Below are positions 1-7,446 of a DNA stretch of 18,431 nucleotides, piece by piece. A program made the translations under genes and the position numbers. Source of the DNA: DASTPP01 sp035762175 (GTDB lineage Bacteria; Myxococcota_A; Polyangia; Polyangiales; Polyangiaceae); contig DASTPP010000115.1 in assembly GCA_035762175.1 (NCBI GenBank), forward strand, positions 1 to 18,431, given 5' to 3'. Each line of letters opens with the position of its first letter. Position 1 is the stretch's first letter. The notes under the pieces were generated by a model. That model had not been told where the DNA came from. It worked only from the letters and a program-made list of their open reading frames with translations, and did no database searches.

Positions 1-84
1 GAGGCTCGCGAAGAGCGGCAGCGAGACGAGCGCGCCGCCGGCGCCCCGCAGGAAGTTGCGCCGCGGCAGGCGGGGCGGCGTCAC
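1..84 (-). CDS. DUF1552 family protein, N-terminal fragment (Tat-exported)
   Basis: Reading leftward from a GTG at 84-82, the frame stays open to the window edge and encodes 28 residues beginning VTPPRLPRRNFLRGAGGALV. The RRNFLRG stretch followed by a hydrophobic run is a twin-arginine signal peptide, so the product is probably exported folded. In myxobacteria and planctomycetes a DUF1552 gene with this kind of RRxFLRG start normally follows a DUF1592 gene, as here. The GTG overlaps the TGA of the DUF1592 gene (GTGA at 84-81), which implies translational coupling. The family's function is unknown. Only the signal region is visible, so the family call rests on position plus the Tat motif. The rest of the gene is beyond the window. 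Confidence 0.72.
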   Translation of the reverse strand, partial: MTPPRLPRRNFLRGAGGALVSLPLFASL

Positions 85-1715
85 GGCCGGCCCCCGACGG
101 GTCGGAAGAGGAAGGCGTCGGTCTGGGTCATGGAGACGAGCAGCTCGCGAACGTTGCCGCCGGAGGCGGCGAACGCCTCGCGCAGGGACTCGAGCGAGCA
201 GCGGTCGGCCTCGGCCTCGGCGCGCCCCTGGGCGAAGCGGAACCACTGGGTGACGTAGCAGCGCCGCACCTGCGCGCTGCGGGCGAGGCGGGCGGCGAGC
301 TCGGGCACGCCGACGAAGCGCCCGTCGACGTCGGTGCCCGTGAGCTCGCCCGAGGCGTCGACGGCGCTGCCGTCGGCCTCGAGCTGGCGGGGGCGCCCGA
401 CGCCGTCGAAGGCCTCGAAGCCGAAGCCGATGGGGTCGAGCTTGACGTGGCAGCCCGAGCAGGCGCGCTGCTCGGAGTGGGCGGCGAAGCGGGCGCGCGC
501 GGTGGGCGCCTCGTCGACCTTCGGCACCGTGGTGTCGAACTCGGGCGGCGGCGGCGGCACCGGGTCGCAGAGCAGGCGCTCGCGCACCATCTGGCCGCGG
601 TGCACCGGCGAGGTCTGGTCGGAGTGCGCGTGGAACGCCAGGAGCGCCCCGAGCGTCAAGAGCCCCGCCCTGCCCCCGCCCTCGACCCGCGCGAAGGCCT
701 CGCCCGCGGGCGCCCCCTCGAGGCCGTAGAACGCGGCGAGCTCGGCGTTGACGAAGGTGTAGGGCGCCGTCAAGAGCGTCGTCAGGTCGCCCGCCGGCTC
801 GTCGAAGACGACGTGGCCGACGAAGGCGCGCGCCTCTTCGAGCATGAGCGGCGGGTACTCGGGCGACCACTCGGGAAAGTACTGCGCGCTCTTGCCGCGC
901 CCCAGGCTGAGCACCCGGTCGTAGTCGAGCCACTCTTCGTGGAAGCGCCCGACCAGCTCGCGCGCCTTCGGGTCGGCGAGCATGCGGCGCGCCTCGGCGG
1001 CGACCCCCTCGCGGGCGGCGAGGCGGCCGGACTCGGCGGCGGCGAAGAGCGCGTCGTCGGGCATCGTGCCCCAGAGAAAGTACGAGAGGCGCGAGGCGAG
1101 CTCGAAGGGGCCGAGCGGCACCGAGGCCGCCCCCTCGGCGGGCGCGCCCGCGAGCTCGATTCGGTAGAGGAAGGGCGGCGACTGCAGCATGGCCTCGACG
1201 ACCAGCTTCGCCCCGTCGCCCGCGCCCGCCCCGCCGCGGAAGAGCCCCGCGAAGCCCTCGACCTCGTCGTCGCCCAGCGGGCGGCGGAAGGCGCGCCGCC
1301 CGAACGCCGCGACGAACTGCCGGCCGCAGGCGTCGCCGGCCGGGCCCGCCGGGTCGCACGGCAGCAGCGGCCCGAGCCGCTCGGCCGCGCGCTCGGCCAA
1401 GCCCTCGGCCGCCAGCATGTACGACTGCACGAGCGTCGACGAGGTCGTCAGCGCCGTCGCGTTGTTCGAAAACCCCAGCGCCTCTTCGTCGGCCGGGAAC
1501 GCGTCGGCCGGGCGCGACCCGTCGCCGAGCAGATCGCGCACGGTGTTGTTGTACTCCCAGCGGGTCAGCCGCCGCGCGGGCGCCGGCCCGGGCGAGGTGT
1601 CGACGCCGCAGAGCGGCGCCGACGCGGGCGCGACCTCGTCGGCACTCTGACACCCGCTCGACGCCAAGCCCAAACTAAGCCAGCCGAGGGCGCGTAGGGA
1701 CGGTACGCCTCTCAT
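81..1715 (-). CDS. DUF1592-family (DUF1587/1595/1592/1588/1585) lipoprotein with one CxxCH motif
   Basis: A 544-residue exported protein of unknown function. I chose the ATG at 1715; a TTG two codons upstream (1721) is also possible. The N-terminus is a lipoprotein-type signal, LGLASSGC, with the lipidated Cys at residue 22. The order of segments matches the planctomycete/myxobacterial multidomain family: a DUF1587-like TRWEYNNTVRDLL at 51-63, DUF1595-like sequence about 133-190, DUF1592 about 200-325 (LASRLSYFLWGTMPDD at 206-221), DUF1588 about 340-440 and DUF1585 about 465-540. CSGCH at 419-423 followed by KLDPIGFGFE is a c-type haem-binding motif typical of the DUF1588 segment. The gene overlaps the DUF1552 gene by 4 bases, and such pairs are presumed to act together in the envelope. 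It lies 97 bases downstream of hflX on the same strand. The family assignment is secure from memory of the motifs; no biochemical role is known to me. Confidence 0.9.
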   Translation of the reverse strand: MRGVPSLRALGWLSLGLASSGCQSADEVAPASAPLCGVDTSPGPAPARRLTRWEYNNTVRDLLGDGSRPADAFPADEEALGFSNNATALTTSSTLVQSYMLAAEGLAERAAERLGPLLPCDPAGPAGDACGRQFVAAFGRRAFRRPLGDDEVEGFAGLFRGGAGAGDGAKLVVEAMLQSPPFLYRIELAGAPAEGAASVPLGPFELASRLSYFLWGTMPDDALFAAAESGRLAAREGVAAEARRMLADPKARELVGRFHEEWLDYDRVLSLGRGKSAQYFPEWSPEYPPLMLEEARAFVGHVVFDEPAGDLTTLLTAPYTFVNAELAAFYGLEGAPAGEAFARVEGGGRAGLLTLGALLAFHAHSDQTSPVHRGQMVRERLLCDPVPPPPPEFDTTVPKVDEAPTARARFAAHSEQRACSGCHVKLDPIGFGFEAFDGVGRPRQLEADGSAVDASGELTGTDVDGRFVGVPELAARLARSAQVRRCYVTQWFRFAQGRAEAEADRCSLESLREAFAASGGNVRELLVSMTQTDAFLFRPVGGRP

Positions 1716-1723
1716 GTCCAAGC

Positions 1724-1753
1724 AGGGTACATGAGGTCGGGATCGGCACTCAA
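1724..1753 (-). promoter_or_regulatory. weak candidate promoter for the DUF1592 gene
   Basis: On the minus strand TTGAGT (1753-1748) and TACCCT (1729-1724) are separated by 18 bases, immediately before the ATG at 1715. The -35 hexamer resembles the consensus and the -10 is poor. If used, the transcript would be almost leaderless. The call rests on pattern only, and the gene could equally be read through from hflX. Confidence 0.22.
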
Positions 1754-1759
1754 GGCCGA

Positions 1760-1786
1760 GGGGCGGGTTTCCGCACCCCCCGCCCC
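1760..1786 (-). terminator. GC hairpin between hflX and the DUF1592 gene
   Basis: GGGGCGGG (1760-1767) and CCCGCCCC (1779-1786) form a perfect 8-bp stem with an 11-base loop. It lies 27 bases past the hflX stop on the minus strand. No T-run follows, so it is either a weak terminator or an attenuating structure before the DUF1592 gene. A second 6-bp dyad (GAGCGC/GCGCTC, 1795-1814) overlaps the hflX stop codon. Confidence 0.28.
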
Positions 1787-1812
1787 GGGGCCGCGAGCGC
1801 GAGCTCGGGCGC

Positions 1813-3633
1813 TCACGAGGGGCTGGCGATCGCGCCGCGGGCGTTGGGCCGCTTGCGCCGCCGCCGCAGCCCCCGCAGCTCGTCGAGCGTCGAGCGGTGG
1901 TCGGGCGGCGGGGCGCCGGGGCGCGCCCCCTCGGCCTCGGCCTCGGCCCCGGCGGCCGGCGCCCCGGCGGGGGGCGCGAGCTCGGCCCGCTGCCAGCGCT
2001 CGGCCAGGCGGCCGGCGATCTTGTCGAGCAGGGCCCGGGTCGTCTCGCGGTGCAGGGCCGAGACGAGCACGGCGTCGGCGCGCCCGGCCAGCAGGCGCTC
2101 GCCCTCGCCCGGGGCCAAGAGGTCGGCCTTGTTGTACACGAGCAGGCGCGGCAGCTCGGCGAGGCCGAGCTCGGCGAGCAGCGTCTCGGTGGTGCGGATG
2201 TGCTCGCCGCGGGCCGGGTCGGACGCGTCGACGACGTGCAGGAGCAGGTCGGCGCCCTCGGCCTCTTCGAAGGTGGCGCGGAAGGCGGCGAAGAGGTCTT
2301 CGGGCAGGTCGCGGATGAAGCCGACGGTGTCGGTGATGACCACCTCGCGCTCTTCGGGGAAGCGCAGCCGCCGCGAGCGGGTGTCGAGGGTGGCGAAGAG
2401 CTTGTCTTCGGCGAGCACGCCGGCGCCCGTCAGGGCGTTGAGCAGGGTGCTCTTGCCGGCGTTGGTGTAGCCGACGATGGCGACGACCGGCACCTCGAGC
2501 CGGCCCCGCCGCCGCCGCCGCTGCTCGCGCCGCCGGCCGAGCTGGCGCAGCTGCGCCTCGAGGTGCGCGACGCGCTCTTTGGCGCGCCGGCGCCCGATCT
2601 CGAGCTTCGTCTCGCCCGGGCCCCGGCCGCCGATGCCGCCCGTGAGGCGCGAGAGCGAGTCGTCTTTCAGGGCGAGCCGGGGCAGCGAGTACTTGAGCTG
2701 CGCGAGCTCGACCTGCAGCTTGCCGTCGGTGCTCTCGGCGCGCTGGGCGAAGATGTCGAGGATGAGCTGCGTGCGGTCGACGACCTTGAGGTCGGTGTGC
2801 TTGGCGATGGCGCTCGCCTGCGAGGGCGAAAGGTCGCGGTCGAAGATGAGCGTCTCGGCGTCGAGCTCGGCGGCGCGCAGGAGCACGTCGTTCAGCTTGC
2901 CGCGGCCGAGCACGAACTTCGGGTCGACGCGCTCGCGCGCCTGCAAGATCGCGTCGACGACGTCGACGCCGGCGGTGCGGGCGAGCTCGCGCAGCTCGCG
3001 CAGGCTCTCTTCGGCCTGCCCGATCGCCCCCGGGCGGTTCTTCTCGGCGACGTGCACGAGCAGCGCGCGGCCGTCTTTCGCCCGCACCTCGCGGGTGCGC
3101 GCGCGGCGGGCGAACTCGGCCTCGAGGTTGGCCATCAGCACGCCGAAGTCGACCTCGAGCTTGCCGAGCGGCACCGGCCCCACCTCGCGGTAGGGCGGCT
3201 CGCCCGGGCCCGCCGGCACGTTGTGGGCGTACGAGAGCCCCCGGGGCTCGCCGTCGTGGCCGAGCTGCAGCGCCGCGACGAGGTCGAGCCGCAGCCGCAC
3301 CAGGTCGACCAGGTCGTCGCGCGAGAGCCCCTCGCCGTGCAGGTGCGTGTGCACGAGCCGCAGGCCCCGGAAGCGCCCCTCGGCCGCGCGCAGGCGGCCG
3401 ATGTCGGGCAGCATCAGGCGCGTCGCGTCGCCCACGACGACGTAATCGACCTGCCCGGACCGGTGCACCAGCACGCCGACCTGCCGCCCCGTCTCGCGCG
3501 AGGCGTCGACGAGGGTGCGCACCAGCTCGGGGCTGGCGACCTGCTCGAGGGGCACTTTGCGGCGGTAGAGCCGTTCGAGGAGTTTGTGCGACGAGGGGCT
3601 GAGGCCGGTGGTGTTGCCGAAAAGTTCTCGCAT
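1813..3633 (-). CDS. hflX: GTPase HflX, long form with extra N-terminal domain
   Basis: A ribosome-associated GTPase; HflX family members split stalled or stressed 70S ribosomes. The 606-residue product starts at the ATG at 3633, giving MRELFGNTTGLSPSS, a start typical of long-form HflX. Residues about 188-345 are the HflX N-terminal nucleotide-binding region (FDRDLSPSQ at 264-272, LDIFAQRAES at 292-301, GPGETKLE at 338-345). A helical Arg-rich linker follows (346-380), then the G domain: G1 GYTNAGKST 388-396, G2 in TLDTRSR 415-421, G3 DTVGF 435-439, G4 NKAD 501-504 and G5 VSAL 524-527. About 187 extra residues precede the HflX core. Within them HTH at 95-97 and LSRDD at 103-107 resemble a JAMM/RadC-type metal motif. 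The last 55 residues are Pro/Ala/Glu and Arg-rich. E. coli HflX is about 426 residues, so this is the extended class. The product is cytosolic. Confidence 0.96.
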   Translation of the reverse strand: MRELFGNTTGLSPSSHKLLERLYRRKVPLEQVASPELVRTLVDASRETGRQVGVLVHRSGQVDYVVVGDATRLMLPDIGRLRAAEGRFRGLRLVHTHLHGEGLSRDDLVDLVRLRLDLVAALQLGHDGEPRGLSYAHNVPAGPGEPPYREVGPVPLGKLEVDFGVLMANLEAEFARRARTREVRAKDGRALLVHVAEKNRPGAIGQAEESLRELRELARTAGVDVVDAILQARERVDPKFVLGRGKLNDVLLRAAELDAETLIFDRDLSPSQASAIAKHTDLKVVDRTQLILDIFAQRAESTDGKLQVELAQLKYSLPRLALKDDSLSRLTGGIGGRGPGETKLEIGRRRAKERVAHLEAQLRQLGRRREQRRRRRGRLEVPVVAIVGYTNAGKSTLLNALTGAGVLAEDKLFATLDTRSRRLRFPEEREVVITDTVGFIRDLPEDLFAAFRATFEEAEGADLLLHVVDASDPARGEHIRTTETLLAELGLAELPRLLVYNKADLLAPGEGERLLAGRADAVLVSALHRETTRALLDKIAGRLAERWQRAELAPPAGAPAAGAEAEAEGARPGAPPPDHRSTLDELRGLRRRRKRPNARGAIASPS

Positions 3634-3680
3634 GCGGCGGCGCCCCGCCCCCCGCGGGGGCACCCGGGCGGACCCAAAGC

Positions 3681-3708
3681 ACATGAAGGTCGCCGGGGCG
3701 CTTGTCAA
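3681..3708 (-). promoter_or_regulatory. candidate sigma-70-type promoter for hflX
   Basis: The minus strand carries a perfect TTGACA (3708-3703). Sixteen bases later is TCATGT (3686-3681), a weak -10. The predicted start would give a leader of roughly 40 bases before the ATG at 3633. An AT-rich island sits just upstream and could serve as an UP-like element or operator. The -35 is convincing; the -10 is not. Confidence 0.38.
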
Positions 3709-3721
3709 GCCGAGGGGGGCC

Positions 3722-3749
3722 CGAAATATTTTCGTAGTATTTGCAAATA
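3722..3749. promoter_or_regulatory. AT-rich island with two adjacent palindromes (possible operator)
   Basis: CGAAA-TAT-TTTCG (3722-3734) is followed three bases later by TATTTGCAAATA (3738-3749), a perfect 12-bp palindrome. They form an AT-rich patch inside otherwise almost pure G/C sequence, upstream of the hflX -35 and far upstream of the M48 gene. This is a typical layout for a dimeric regulator site. No regulator is identified. Confidence 0.4.
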
Positions 3750-4043
3750 GCCCAGCGCGTCGAAGCGACCGCAACGGGCGCGGCCCCCCTCGGGCGCGCC
3801 CGGGCGCCGGCGTCGCCCGCCCGGCCCGGCGCCCGCCCCGCGCCGCCCGGGCGGGCCCGGGCCCCTCTTCGAGGGCGGCGGCGTTTCGGAGTCGCGCTCG
3901 CCCGCGGCGCCCCGCCGGGGCCCACGGCGGCCCGTCGTGCGCGCCGTGGTCCGCGACGACCGCGCCGCCCCCGCCCGGGCGCCCCCCGCCCGGCGCCGCC
4001 CGCGGCAAGGGCGCCCGAGCCGCATGGAAGGGGCGCCCTCCGA

Positions 4044-4072
4044 TTGCGCGCCCCGGGCCCGGCCGTTACGCT
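4044..4072 (+). promoter_or_regulatory. candidate promoter for the M48-dynamin operon
   Basis: TTGCGC (4044-4049) and TACGCT (4067-4072) are spaced 17 bases apart and end 39 bases before the ATG at 4112. Each hexamer matches the sigma-70 consensus at three positions, which is ordinary for a GC-rich genome but not strong evidence. A ribosome-binding sequence GAAAGG (4099-4104) follows, 7 bases before the start. Confidence 0.33.
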
Positions 4073-4111
4073 TTGCCCGAGGGGGCGTCGGCCCCCGCGA
4101 AAGGCACCTCA

Positions 4112-5029
4112 ATGGCACGTATCGGCGAACTCGACTTTGATGCGTTCGTCGCCCGGCGGCACCGCGCGCCGGCGACGGCCGCCGCCGCGGCAGCGGCACC
4201 GCGGGCGCGCGACGACGCGCACGCCTATGCGTACAGCTCCGACCGCACGACGCGCCAGGCCTTCGACAAGATCAAGGCGGTCGAGCTCGCCGTGGCCGCG
4301 ACGGTGCGCTCGCACAAGGCGTTCGGCAAGAACCAGCTGCTCGGGCACGCGGTCAAGGTGGGGCCGCTGCAGTTCCCGCGGGTGCACGACCTGGCGCGGG
4401 CGTGCGCCTCGACGCTCGGCATCGCGACGCCGACGGTCTACATCGTCAACCGCCAGACGCTCAACGCGATGACGTACGGCACCGACGACGACAGCTTCAT
4501 CCTGGTGCACTCGGCGCTCATCGACCACCTGTCCGACGACGAGCTGCTCGACGTCATCGGGCACGAGTGCGGGCACATCCACAACAACCACGTCGTCTAC
4601 CTGACGACGATGCACTACCTGCAGCAGATGACGACGCTCTTCACGAAGTGGCTCATCTACCCGGCCATGATCGCGCTGCGGGCCTGGTCGCGCCGCGCCG
4701 AGATCACGTGCGACCGGGCGGGGCTGCTCTGCTCGAAAGACCTCGCCGTGGCCACGCGCTCGCTCGCGAAGCTCGCGCTCGGCTCGCAGAAGCTCTACGA
4801 GCAGCTCAACCTCGAAGAGTTCGTCAAGCAGGCCGACGAGGTGCGCGAGGGGCCGGGCCGCTACCTCGAGGCGCTCGCCTCGCACCCCTGGCTGCCCAAG
4901 CGCATCTTGGCGCTGCGCGCCTTCGCCGAGAGCGACCTGTACCGCCGGCACGTGGGGCTCGGCCCCGGGGGGCTGTCGATCGAAGAGGTCGACACGCGCG
5001 TCTACGACATCATCAAGGTGGTGGGCTGA
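4112..5029 (+). CDS. M48-family zinc metallopeptidase
   Basis: A 305-residue protease of the HtpX/Ste24/OMA1 superfamily. The ATG at 4112 is preceded by GAAAGG at a good distance; the longer upstream frame is G/C-biased filler. The zinc site is HECGH at 151-155. The third ligand is E197 in AEITCDRAG (ExxxD, D201), and SHPWLPKRI at 257-265 is the conserved downstream motif. A single hydrophobic stretch at about 178-192 lies between the two halves of the site; there is no signal peptide. M48 enzymes usually cleave damaged or regulatory membrane-associated proteins. The protein is short, with fewer membrane spans than HtpX, so it may be cytoplasmic or peripheral. Its stop is 2 bases from the start of the dynamin-like gene, which suggests co-translation and possibly a substrate or partner relationship. 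Confidence 0.92.
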   Translation: MARIGELDFDAFVARRHRAPATAAAAAAAPRARDDAHAYAYSSDRTTRQAFDKIKAVELAVAATVRSHKAFGKNQLLGHAVKVGPLQFPRVHDLARACASTLGIATPTVYIVNRQTLNAMTYGTDDDSFILVHSALIDHLSDDELLDVIGHECGHIHNNHVVYLTTMHYLQQMTTLFTKWLIYPAMIALRAWSRRAEITCDRAGLLCSKDLAVATRSLAKLALGSQKLYEQLNLEEFVKQADEVREGPGRYLEALASHPWLPKRILALRAFAESDLYRRHVGLGPGGLSIEEVDTRVYDIIKVVG

Positions 5030-5031
5030 CC

Positions 5032-7020
5032 ATGTCGCTCGACATCTTCCACGGGCGCAAGGCCGAGCTCGTCAAGCTGCTCGGCGAGGTCGGCTCGATC
5101 GCCGAGCTGGTGGGCACCAAGACGATCGCGGCGAAGGTGCGCGACGAGCTCGTGCCCAAGCTCGAGGGCGAGCGCTTCCACCTGGTGGTGGTCGGCGAGT
5201 TCAACCACGGCAAGACGACGCTCATCAACGCGCTGCTCGGGCGCCCCGTGCTGCCGACGGGGGTGACGCCGACGACGGCGGTCATTCACCACATCGAGTA
5301 CGCCGAGGCGGCGCACGCGCGGGCGGTGCGCGAGGGCGGCGCGGCCGAGGCGGTCGACTTCGAGACGCTGCGCGCCTGGGCCGTGGGCGAGCGGGGCGGG
5401 GTCGAGCGCGGCGACGTGCAGTACCTCGAGATCTTCTACCCGGCCGCCCTGCTCAAGAACCGCGTGGTGCTCGTCGACACGCCGGGCGTCAACGACCTGT
5501 CGCTGCAGCGGGCCGACATCACGTACAATTACATCCCGCGCAGCGACGCCGTGCTCTTCCTGCTCGACGCCGGGCAGCTCATCAAAGAGAGCGAGCGCGT
5601 CTTCTTGTGCGACAAGCTGCTCGCCCGCTCGCGCGACAAGATCGTGTTCGTCGTGACCAAGGCCGACATCTGGTCGCCCGACGAGCGCGAGGAGGCCCTC
5701 GCCTACGTGCGCGAGCAGCTCGGGCGGCTCGTGCCCTCGCCGGTCATCTTCCCCGTCTCGGCGCAGCAGGCGCTCGCCGGCCGCCGCGGCGAGAGCGGGC
5801 TGCCGGCGCTCGTCGGGTACCTCGAGCGCTTCCTGGCCGACGAGCGGGGGCGCATCTTGCTCGACCACGCGGCGGGCGAGGGCCTGCAGGCCGCGGGCCT
5901 GGTCGAGAAGGGCGTCGAGGCCAAGCGGCGCGCGCTCTCGATGGGGCGCGACGAGCTCGACCGGCGCATCGCCTTCATCGCCCAAGACAAAGAGGGGCAG
6001 CTCAAGGGCCTCGCCGGCCGGCGGGCGGCGATTCGCGAAGAGGTGATCGCCATCAAGGCCTGGGTCAAGCGCGACGTCGGCACCTTCACCGAAGACCTCG
6101 TGCGGCAGCTGCCCGCGGTCATCGACAAGTCGAACACGGGCGACGTGCGCCGGCACCTCGGCGCCTTCCTCGAGACCACCTTCCGCGAGTGGGCGCAGGC
6201 CGAGACGGCCGAGATCGCCGCGGCGCTCGAGCGGCTGGCCGAGCGCACCATCGCGCTCGTGCAGCAAGACGCGCGCGAGGCCGGCAAGCGCCTCGGCGAC
6301 GGGCTGCTCCTGCAGACGCCGACGCTCGACGTCGACACGTTCGCCTACGACGTCGGCGTCTTCGCCCTCTTCACCCTCGGCCTGGGCACGATGTTCGCCA
6401 ACATCTTGCTGGGCGGCGTGCTCACGATCGCCGCGCCGCTCGTCGCGCTCTACCTGCGCGACCGCGTCGACGTCGAGACGCGCAAGCGCGCCAAAGAGGT
6501 GACCCCCGACGTCGTCAAGCGCGCGACGGCCCAGATCGGCCCCAAGCTCGAGCAGCTCATCGACGAGTTCGCCGGGCGCCTCGACGCCTGGGTCGTGTCC
6601 GCCGGCGAGGAGATCCATCGCGAGATGCTCGAGGTGCTCACCGCCGCGCGCGACGAGCGCGCCTCGCACGAGGCGGCCGCCGCGCCCGCGCTCTCGCTGC
6701 TCGAGTCGCAGGCCCGCGAGCTCGGCGACGTCCGGCGCCGCCTCGAGGCGATGCGCCAGGGCGAGGGCGGGGCCGACGAGGCGCCCGCGCCGGCCGCCGG
6801 CGCCGCCGAGGCCCCCCGGGCCGACGCCAAGGAGGCCGAAGCGCCGAAGGACGAGGGGCTCGACCGGGTCGAAGCCTTCTCGCCCGAGGTCGCGGCCCCC
6901 GCCGAAGCGAGCGACCCGGCCGCCCGGGCCGAAGGCGCGGGGGGCGACGACGAAAGCAAGGCCGAGGCCGCGCCCGAGCCTGCCGAGACGCCCGAGCGCC
7001 CCCGCGAAGACGACGCGTAG
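5032..7020 (+). CDS. dynamin-like GTPase (bacterial dynamin family)
   Basis: A 662-residue large GTPase. The ATG at 5032 follows the M48 stop by 2 bases, with AAGGTGG just upstream. The dynamin-type G domain has G1 GEFNHGKTT 55-63, the G2 threonine within GVTPTTA 77-83, G3 DTPGV 149-153, G4 TKAD 209-212 and G5 VSA 242-244. It is followed by long helical, coiled-coil-like segments (about 285-425). Residues about 439-475 are strongly hydrophobic and look like a membrane-inserting hairpin (paddle). More helix follows, then an Ala/Glu/Pro-rich acidic tail from about 590. Bacterial dynamins bind and remodel or repair the inner membrane as GTP-driven oligomers. The M48 partner upstream suggests a membrane-quality role. 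The exact subfamily cannot be decided without alignment. Confidence 0.92.
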   Translation: MSLDIFHGRKAELVKLLGEVGSIAELVGTKTIAAKVRDELVPKLEGERFHLVVVGEFNHGKTTLINALLGRPVLPTGVTPTTAVIHHIEYAEAAHARAVREGGAAEAVDFETLRAWAVGERGGVERGDVQYLEIFYPAALLKNRVVLVDTPGVNDLSLQRADITYNYIPRSDAVLFLLDAGQLIKESERVFLCDKLLARSRDKIVFVVTKADIWSPDEREEALAYVREQLGRLVPSPVIFPVSAQQALAGRRGESGLPALVGYLERFLADERGRILLDHAAGEGLQAAGLVEKGVEAKRRALSMGRDELDRRIAFIAQDKEGQLKGLAGRRAAIREEVIAIKAWVKRDVGTFTEDLVRQLPAVIDKSNTGDVRRHLGAFLETTFREWAQAETAEIAAALERLAERTIALVQQDAREAGKRLGDGLLLQTPTLDVDTFAYDVGVFALFTLGLGTMFANILLGGVLTIAAPLVALYLRDRVDVETRKRAKEVTPDVVKRATAQIGPKLEQLIDEFAGRLDAWVVSAGEEIHREMLEVLTAARDERASHEAAAAPALSLLESQARELGDVRRRLEAMRQGEGGADEAPAPAAGAAEAPRADAKEAEAPKDEGLDRVEAFSPEVAAPAEASDPAARAEGAGGDDESKAEAAPEPAETPERPREDDA

Positions 7021-7033
7021 ACCGCGCTCGTGC

Positions 7034-7080
7034 CCGGCGCGCCCGCGGGCCCGCCGACAGCCCTCGCGCGGGCGCGCCGG
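7034..7080 (+). terminator. 14-bp perfect inverted repeat after the dynamin gene
   Basis: CCGGCGCGCCCGCG (7034-7047) pairs perfectly with CGCGGGCGCGCCGG (7067-7080). The 19-base loop itself contains a GGC/GCC pair. It begins 13 bases after the dynamin stop. There is no T-run, so it would be a U-less hairpin terminator or 3'-end stabiliser. Confidence 0.42.
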
Positions 7081-7446
7081 CGCGTCGTGCCCCCGGTCTT
7101 GGCGCCGGCCGACGTCGCCCGCGTCGCGTTCGCGCGGCTCGGCGGGCCCCGCGCCGGGCGGGCCCTTGCTCGCGCGCGCCCGTGCCGGCTCAAAGAGTGA
7201 TGTTATTTCAAAGGCCTAGAGGGTTTTTTGGGTGGCACACCGCCGGGGCCAGACGCGGAGGGCGCCGCCCGGACGAGGCGGGCGATGCAGTAGAAAGGCG
7301 CGGCCAAAAGAAGGTATGGTGACACCCTCCGGTCGACCCGGCCAAGGCCCGTCCGCGGTGGCGCACGCCCCGCGAGTCCGGCGAGTCTTCGGACGCACGA
7401 TGCGCCCCCCCGAACGCCCTTCCGTCGCCCGCCCGGAGCCGGTCCC
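7081..7446 (+). other. intergenic leader upstream of the DUF4388 gene
   Basis: The first part is G/C-dense. From about 7190 to 7240 there is an AT-rich stretch containing TTATTTCAAAGG and TTTTTTGGG. This is the likeliest promoter zone for the gene starting at 7447, although I cannot pick convincing -35/-10 hexamers. A small open frame (7232-7450) overlaps the next start as GTGA but looks like composition, not a gene. Confidence 0.4.

Larger units (their letters stand above)
3634..4111. other. 478-base divergent intergenic region
   Basis: This gap separates leftward hflX from rightward M48 peptidase. The part next to hflX holds a perfect -35 hexamer, and an AT-rich island lies at 3722-3750. 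From about 3770 to 4040 the sequence is monotonous G/C. Long open frames across it on both strands encode only Arg/Pro/Ala-rich composition without domains, so I read no gene here. Candidate signals are listed separately. Confidence 0.6.

Noticed and set aside
1897..3750. 617-codon plus-strand open frame opposite hflX
   Set aside because: It is the antisense of a gene with complete GTPase motifs. Its composition is Val/Leu/Glu/Arg-rich without domains, which is expected opposite a high-GC gene.
3750..4111. Plus-strand N-terminal extension of the M48 peptidase
   Set aside because: The frame is open, but the encoded sequence is Arg/Pro/Ala filler. The ATG at 4112 has a good ribosome-binding site, and the upstream region contains the promoter signals.
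5002..6669. 555-codon minus-strand open frame opposite the dynamin-like gene
   Set aside because: The plus strand carries all five G motifs. The antisense product is His/Asp/Glu/Val-rich, a typical mirror of GC-rich codons.
7228..7250. TGGCAC as a possible sigma-54 promoter
   Set aside because: The required TTGC element at the -12 position is absent; the sequence there is CGGGG.
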